Shown here piece by piece: positions 6,752 through 10,467 of a stretch of DNA of 10,467 nt. The notes beneath the pieces were generated by a model. The model did no database searches. It was given only the letters and a program-made list of their open reading frames with translations, and was not told the DNA's origin. Made by a program: the position numbers and the translations under genes. Source of the DNA: Bacteroides sp. (lineage in GTDB: Bacteria > Bacteroidota > Bacteroidia > Bacteroidales > Bacteroidaceae); the NCBI GenBank assembly GCA_019412865.1, contig DXOJ01000224.1, forward strand, positions 1 to 10,467, read 5' to 3'. Each line of letters opens with the position of its first letter. The first letter of the stretch is position 1.

Positions 6752-6783
6752 TTTGCAAAGGATAAAATAAAAACGTAACTTTG
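6752..6783 (+). promoter_or_regulatory. Promoter of the response regulator-kinase operon
   Basis: TTTG at 6752-6755 and TAACTTTG at 6776-6783 are separated by 20 bases and fit the Bacteroidetes -33/-7 pair. The ATG follows 26 bases after the -7 box. The -33 element lies inside a perfect 10-bp palindrome, CTTTGCAAAG (6751-6760), which could itself be an operator. Confidence 0.75.
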
Positions 6784-6809
6784 TCATATCACATTAATAC
6801 ATATATCTT

Positions 6810-7499
6810 ATGAACGATTACCGTATTCTAGTTGTCGACGATGAAGAAGACCTCTGTGAGATTCTGAAATTCAATCTTGAAAACGAAGGTTATGAAGTTG
6901 ATACTGCAAACTCTGCTGAAGAAGCAATGAAGATGGACATCAGCAGCTATCACTTGATTCTCCTCGATGTGATGATGGGAGAAATCTCCGGATTCAAAAT
7001 GGCGAACATCCTGAAAAAAGACAAGAAAACAGCTAAAGTGCCTATTATCTTTATCACAGCAAAAGATACCGAAAACGATACTGTGACCGGATTCAACCTG
7101 GGAGCAGACGATTATATTTCAAAACCTTTCTCGCTGCGTGAAGTCATCGCCCGTGTGAAAGCCGTATTAAGACGCACAGTAACAACGGAAACGGAAAGAG
7201 TCCCCGAACGTCTTACTTATCAGTCGCTCGTTATTGACATCACAAAGAAAAAAGTAAGTATCGACGATGAAGAAGTGCCATTGACCAAAAAAGAATTTGA
7301 GATCTTGCTTCTGCTGGTACAGAATAAAGGACGTGTATTTTCCCGTGAAGACATCCTGGCCCGCATCTGGAGTGACGAAGTGTACGTGCTCGACCGTACT
7401 ATCGACGTAAACATCACCCGTCTACGTAAAAAGATTGGGGTATACGGCAAATGCATTGTCACCCGTCTCGGATATGGATACTGTTTTGAAGCTGAATAA
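6810..7499 (+). CDS. Two-component response regulator, PhoB/OmpR family
   Basis: 229-residue cytosolic transcription factor of normal family length. The receiver domain (about 4-120) has the acidic pair Asp10-Asp11, the phospho-acceptor Asp53 (LILLDVMMG), Thr83 (FITAKD) and Lys105 (ISKPF). The C-terminal winged helix (about 135-226) shows the OmpR/PhoB pattern: PLTKKEFEILLLL, FSREDILARIW, the recognition-helix segment RTIDVNITRLRKKI and the wing RLGYGYCF. Phosphorylation by the kinase encoded 27 bases downstream should drive dimerisation on direct-repeat sites. A complete promoter (6752-6783) and 11-bp-phased repeats lie upstream. It resembles PhoB more than other OmpR relatives, but no phosphate transport genes are in the window, so the stimulus is not established. 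Confidence 0.93.
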   Translation: MNDYRILVVDDEEDLCEILKFNLENEGYEVDTANSAEEAMKMDISSYHLILLDVMMGEISGFKMANILKKDKKTAKVPIIFITAKDTENDTVTGFNLGADDYISKPFSLREVIARVKAVLRRTVTTETERVPERLTYQSLVIDITKKKVSIDDEEVPLTKKEFEILLLLVQNKGRVFSREDILARIWSDEVYVLDRTIDVNITRLRKKIGVYGKCIVTRLGYGYCFEAE

Positions 7500-7526
7500 A
7501 TAATTATGCCGAATTAAATAGTTATT

Positions 7527-9308
7527 ATGAACCTGCCTGTAACTCAAAAGCATTTTCTTTCTTTTAGCCGAAAACTTTTCCTTTCGGTTATTTCACTATT
7601 CCTGGTATTTGCCATTTGTTTTATTGCGTACCAGTATCAACGTGAACGGGAATATAAAATAGAACTGCTAAACACCAAACTGCAAGATTACAACAGCAGG
7701 CTCTACGAACAACTGGAGAATCAACCTCTTGACAGTGAAATCATCGACGGTTATATCAATAACCATATCCTGGAAGACTTGCGTGTAACCCTTATTGATG
7801 CTCAAGGAAATGTTGTTTACGACAGCTATCCAAGTCATAATAACCAGATGGAGAACCACCTGAACCGTCCGGAAGTACAGAAAGCCATAAAACATGGCAA
7901 CGGATATGATGTACGCCGTACTTCCGAGACAACCGGAGTTCCCTATTTCTATTCGGCCACTCATTATAAAGATTATATTGTCCGTTCGGCTTTACCTTAC
8001 AATGTCAGCCTCATCAACAACCTGCAAGCAGACCCGCACTATTTATGGTTTACCGTAATCGTGACCTTATTATTAATGATTATCTTCTACAAATTCACCA
8101 ACAAACTGGGGACTTCCATCAGCCAGCTCCGTGAATTTGCAATGCGCGCCGACCGGAACGAGCCTATCGAAATGGCTATGCAATCCGCCTTCCCGCACAA
8201 CGAACTGGGAGAAATATCACAGCACATCATTCAAATCTACAAACGACTGCACGAAACCAAAGAAGCTCTCTACATTGAACGTGAAAAGCTAATCACCCAC
8301 CTTCAAATCTCACACGAAGGACTAGGTATATTTACTAAAGACAAAAAAGAGATTCTTGTCAACAATCTTTTCACCCAATACAGCAACCTGATTTCAGACT
8401 CCAACCTGGAAACAACAGAAGAAGTCTTTGCCATCAGCGAACTGCAAGAGATCATTCATTTTATCAATAAGAATCAGCAAGAACGTTCGAGAGGAAAAGG
8501 TGAAAAACGAATGTCTGTCACCATCAATAAGAATGGACGGACATTTATCGTAGAATGTATCATCTTCCAGGATGCCAGCTTCGAGATTTCCATCAACGAC
8601 GTTACCCAGGAAGAAGAACAGGTTAGACTCAAACGCCAACTGACCCAGAATATCGCCCATGAGTTGAAAACTCCCGTCAGCAGCATCCAAGGGTATTTGG
8701 AAACCATTGTCAGCAATGAAAATATTCCACGCGAGAAGATCAACGTATTCCTCGAACGTTGTTATGCACAAAGCAACCGTTTAAGTCGGTTATTACGCGA
8801 CATCTCCGTACTCACCCGCATGGATGAAGCCGCCAGCATGATCGACATGGAACGGGTAGACATCAGTGTGTTGGTAGGTAACATCATCAACGAAGTATCG
8901 TTGGAGCTTGACGAAAAACATATTACAGTCGTCAACTCCTTAAAGAAGAGTATACAAATCAAAGGAAATTACTCACTACTTTATTCCATCTTCCGTAATC
9001 TAATGGACAATGCCATCGCATACGCCGGAAGTAATATCCAGATCAATATCAACTGTTTCCGTGAAGATGAGAATTTCTACTATTTCAGCTTTGCCGACAC
9101 AGGTATTGGAGTATCTCCCGAACATCTGAATCGTCTCTTCGAACGTTTCTACCGGGTAGACAAAGGTCGTTCACGGAAAGTAGGTGGAACAGGACTAGGA
9201 TTAGCTATTGTGAAGAACGCCGTCATCATCCACGGTGGCAGCATCTCCGCCAAGAACAATCAGGGAGGCGGACTGGAATTTGTATTTACATTGGCAAAGG
9301 AGAAGTAA
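7527..9308 (+). CDS. Membrane sensor histidine kinase, PhoR-type
   Basis: 593-residue inner-membrane kinase, the likely partner of the response regulator just upstream. TM1 is at about 17-35 and TM2 at about 172-190; they enclose a periplasmic sensor region of some 135 residues (a possible Cache/PAS fold, with LRVTLIDAQGNVVYDS). A HAMP linker follows (about 190-245), then a PAS-like region (about 252-360, beginning LQISHEGLGIFTKDKKEILVNN). The HisKA domain carries His378 in NIAHELKTPV. The HATPase_c domain has the N-box (NLMDNAIAYA, Asn495), DTGIG (524-528), the F-box FERFYRVDKGRSR and GGTGLGLAIVK (553-563). All catalytic motifs are intact. The order TM-sensor-TM-HAMP-PAS-HisKA-HATPase is that of PhoR/WalK kinases. 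The ligand is not evident. Confidence 0.92.
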   Translation: MNLPVTQKHFLSFSRKLFLSVISLFLVFAICFIAYQYQREREYKIELLNTKLQDYNSRLYEQLENQPLDSEIIDGYINNHILEDLRVTLIDAQGNVVYDSYPSHNNQMENHLNRPEVQKAIKHGNGYDVRRTSETTGVPYFYSATHYKDYIVRSALPYNVSLINNLQADPHYLWFTVIVTLLLMIIFYKFTNKLGTSISQLREFAMRADRNEPIEMAMQSAFPHNELGEISQHIIQIYKRLHETKEALYIEREKLITHLQISHEGLGIFTKDKKEILVNNLFTQYSNLISDSNLETTEEVFAISELQEIIHFINKNQQERSRGKGEKRMSVTINKNGRTFIVECIIFQDASFEISINDVTQEEEQVRLKRQLTQNIAHELKTPVSSIQGYLETIVSNENIPREKINVFLERCYAQSNRLSRLLRDISVLTRMDEAASMIDMERVDISVLVGNIINEVSLELDEKHITVVNSLKKSIQIKGNYSLLYSIFRNLMDNAIAYAGSNIQININCFREDENFYYFSFADTGIGVSPEHLNRLFERFYRVDKGRSRKVGGTGLGLAIVKNAVIIHGGSISAKNNQGGGLEFVFTLAKEK

Positions 9309-9389
9309 AATCAGAAGTTATCCTGCAAAACTTGTCTAATCAAAAAACGAACAGAAAAGAACGCAGCAAAATAAAAGGAAGAAAAATTC

Positions 9390-9420
9390 TTTGAATAAAG
9401 TAGAAAGGACATTATCTTTG
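9390..9420 (+). promoter_or_regulatory. Promoter of the thioredoxin-like lipoprotein gene
   Basis: TTTG (9390-9393), a 19-base spacer and TATCTTTG (9413-9420) match the Bacteroidetes -33/-7 consensus closely. The ATG at 9465 lies 44 bases after the -7 box, so the leader is about 35-40 bases. The promoter means the lipoprotein need not depend on read-through from the kinase gene. No clear terminator is visible in 9309-9389. Confidence 0.75.
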
Positions 9421-9424
9421 TCAC

Positions 9425-9453
9425 CAATGTAATCTACATAAATTCAATGTAAT
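9425..9453 (+). repeat. 9-bp direct repeat in the lipoprotein gene leader
   Basis: CAATGTAAT occurs at 9425-9433 and again at 9445-9453, start-to-start 20 bp (about two helical turns). It lies across the expected transcription start and leader. It could be a regulator site, but two 9-mers in A+T-rich leader DNA may also arise by chance. Confidence 0.4.
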
Positions 9454-9464
9454 AATTGTTAGTT

Positions 9465-10409
9465 ATGAAAACAAACATCCATATTCTTCCAGCTATATGC
9501 ATCCTTTGCCTTTGTGCCTGCAAAAGCGGCAACGCTTCCAGTCTGAACAAAAATGATGTAATACAAGACACCATTAAAACCTTTACATTGCCTGCCATCC
9601 CCCCAATGATGACAGCCCCGGAACAACGGGCAGACTTTCTGGTAAAACACTATTGGGATAACGTCAACTTCGCCGACACTAATTACATCCACCACCCCGA
9701 AGTGACCGAACAAGCTTGGGCGGATTATTGTGACATACTGAATCACGTCCCGTTGGAAACTGCACAAGAAGCCATGCGGAAAACAATCGAACAAACGAAT
9801 GTAGACAAAAAAGTATTCACCTACATCACCGACCTGGCGGATAAATATTTATACGACCCCAACTCCCCTATGCGTAACGAAGAATTCTATATTCCCGTAT
9901 TAGACGCCATGTTAGCTTCTCCCTTGTTAGAGGAAATTGAGAAAGTACGTCCTAAAGCCCGCCGGGAATTAGCACAGAAAAACCGTATCGGAACCAAAGC
10001 CCTGAACTTCAGCTACACATTAGCTTCCGGCGCACAAGGCTCCCTCTATCAACAGCAAGCCGACTATATCCTCCTATTCATCAATAACCCCGGCTGTCAT
10101 GCCTGCACAGAAACAATAGATGCCCTGAAAAACGCACCTATCATCAACCGACTTTTGGGACAAAAGAAACTAACAGTCCTCTCTATCTACCCTGACGAAG
10201 AGTTGGACGAATGGAGAAAACACCTGAATGAATTCCCCAAAGAATGGATCAACGGATACGACAAGAAATTTGCCATCAAAGAACAACAACTATATGATTT
10301 GAAGGCTATCCCCACCCTCTACCTTTTAAACAAGGAAAAGACCGTGCTCCTAAAAGACGCCACCGCACAAGCTATCGAAGAATACTTAACTAATGTTGAA
10401 CTAGAGTAA
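9465..10409 (+). CDS. Periplasmic lipoprotein, DUF5106-like with thioredoxin-like domain
   Basis: 314 residues from the ATG at 9465; an in-frame TTG three codons earlier (9456) is less likely. The signal peptide (KTNIHILPAICILCLCAC) ends in a lipobox LCAC with Cys19 as the lipidation site. The following residues (KSGNA) lack the acidic Bacteroidetes surface-export signal, so a periplasm-facing location is inferred. Residues about 35-165 form a helical region (QRADFLVKHYWDNVNFAD) like DUF5106. Residues about 175-310 resemble a thioredoxin fold: NNPGCHACTETI carries a CxxC motif (Cys211 and Cys214) and AIPTLYLL carries the cis-proline (Pro283). Related proteins in Bacteroides are annotated as thiol-disulfide or redoxin-like lipoproteins. 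A role in periplasmic disulfide chemistry is likely, but its substrates are unknown. The C-terminus is complete inside the window. Confidence 0.8.
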   Translation: MKTNIHILPAICILCLCACKSGNASSLNKNDVIQDTIKTFTLPAIPPMMTAPEQRADFLVKHYWDNVNFADTNYIHHPEVTEQAWADYCDILNHVPLETAQEAMRKTIEQTNVDKKVFTYITDLADKYLYDPNSPMRNEEFYIPVLDAMLASPLLEEIEKVRPKARRELAQKNRIGTKALNFSYTLASGAQGSLYQQQADYILLFINNPGCHACTETIDALKNAPIINRLLGQKKLTVLSIYPDEELDEWRKHLNEFPKEWINGYDKKFAIKEQQLYDLKAIPTLYLLNKEKTVLLKDATAQAIEEYLTNVELE

Positions 10410-10425
10410 AACGATACAAAAATGA

Positions 10426-10464
10426 GGGTGTTCGGAGAGGGGTGTACAAAGCGCTGAAACGCCC
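10426..10464 (+). other. Non-coding tail with alternative G-rich/C-rich stems
   Basis: After the lipoprotein stop, GGGTGT occurs at 10426-10431 and again at 10440-10445. Either copy can pair with ACGCCC at 10459-10464 (one G-U wobble in RNA), giving mutually exclusive stems. No U-tract is seen before the window ends at 10467. It may be the start of a terminator, an attenuator or a structured leader for a gene outside the window, and the cut prevents a decision. Confidence 0.3.
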
Positions 10465-10467
10465 ACC

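Noticed and set aside
8394..8962. Reverse-strand open frames inside the histidine kinase gene
   Set aside because: They are antisense to the conserved PAS-like and HisKA regions and have no recognisable features.
10440..10467. TPP riboswitch start
   Set aside because: GGGGTG and GCTGA are in a similar order, but the variable stem between them is missing and the following bases do not match the conserved core. The window ends before the second half.

Overview
The window looks like chromosomal DNA of a Bacteroides-type gut bacterium. Several intergenic regions carry the Bacteroidetes promoter pattern (a TAnnTTTG -7 box, in three cases with a TTTG -33 box 18-20 bases upstream). Shine-Dalgarno sites are weak, codon use is of moderate G+C, and several proteins belong to families common in Bacteroidales (DUF3805/DUF3806, DUF5106 lipoprotein). 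No tRNA, rRNA, CRISPR, insertion sequence or phage gene is visible.

Left part (1-2489): a 170-base leader is followed by a forward gene for an L-fucose isomerase-like protein and a short coiled-coil protein just downstream. These converge on a reverse-strand PHP-family phosphoesterase of histidinol-phosphatase type, with one base between the two stop codons.

Middle part (2490-6568, reverse strand): a DUF3805/DUF3806 protein and a Uup-type ABC-F ATPase form a tight two-gene operon (one base between them) behind a good promoter at 5342-5371. Between the ABC-F stop codon and the PHP gene lies the most striking feature of the window. It is an array of four units of exactly 22 bp, each built as GTGCCA-N6-TGGCAC followed by a 4-base linker, with conserved arms and unrelated loops and linkers. 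Upstream of the operon is a membrane-anchored protein with a transglutaminase-like Cys/His core.

Right part (6569-10467, forward strand): a divergent intergenic region leads into a PhoB/OmpR-type response regulator and a PhoR-type membrane histidine kinase (two TM segments, HAMP, PAS-like region, HisKA, HATPase_c), 27 bases apart and presumably one operon. The regulator's promoter is complete. It is preceded by direct repeats of (T/C)GTAAC phased at 11 bp, a layout like a Pho box and a candidate autoregulatory site. Next comes a separately promoted lipoprotein with a DUF5106-like N-terminal part and a thioredoxin-like domain with a CHAC motif. The last 58 bases are non-coding and can form alternative stems, but they are cut by the window edge.

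Most genes are housekeeping or conserved accessory genes. The unexplained content is mainly intergenic: the 22-bp dyad array and the phased repeats before the regulator. One protein-level oddity is an apparent Asp-to-Asn change at a metal-ligand position of the isomerase-like protein.
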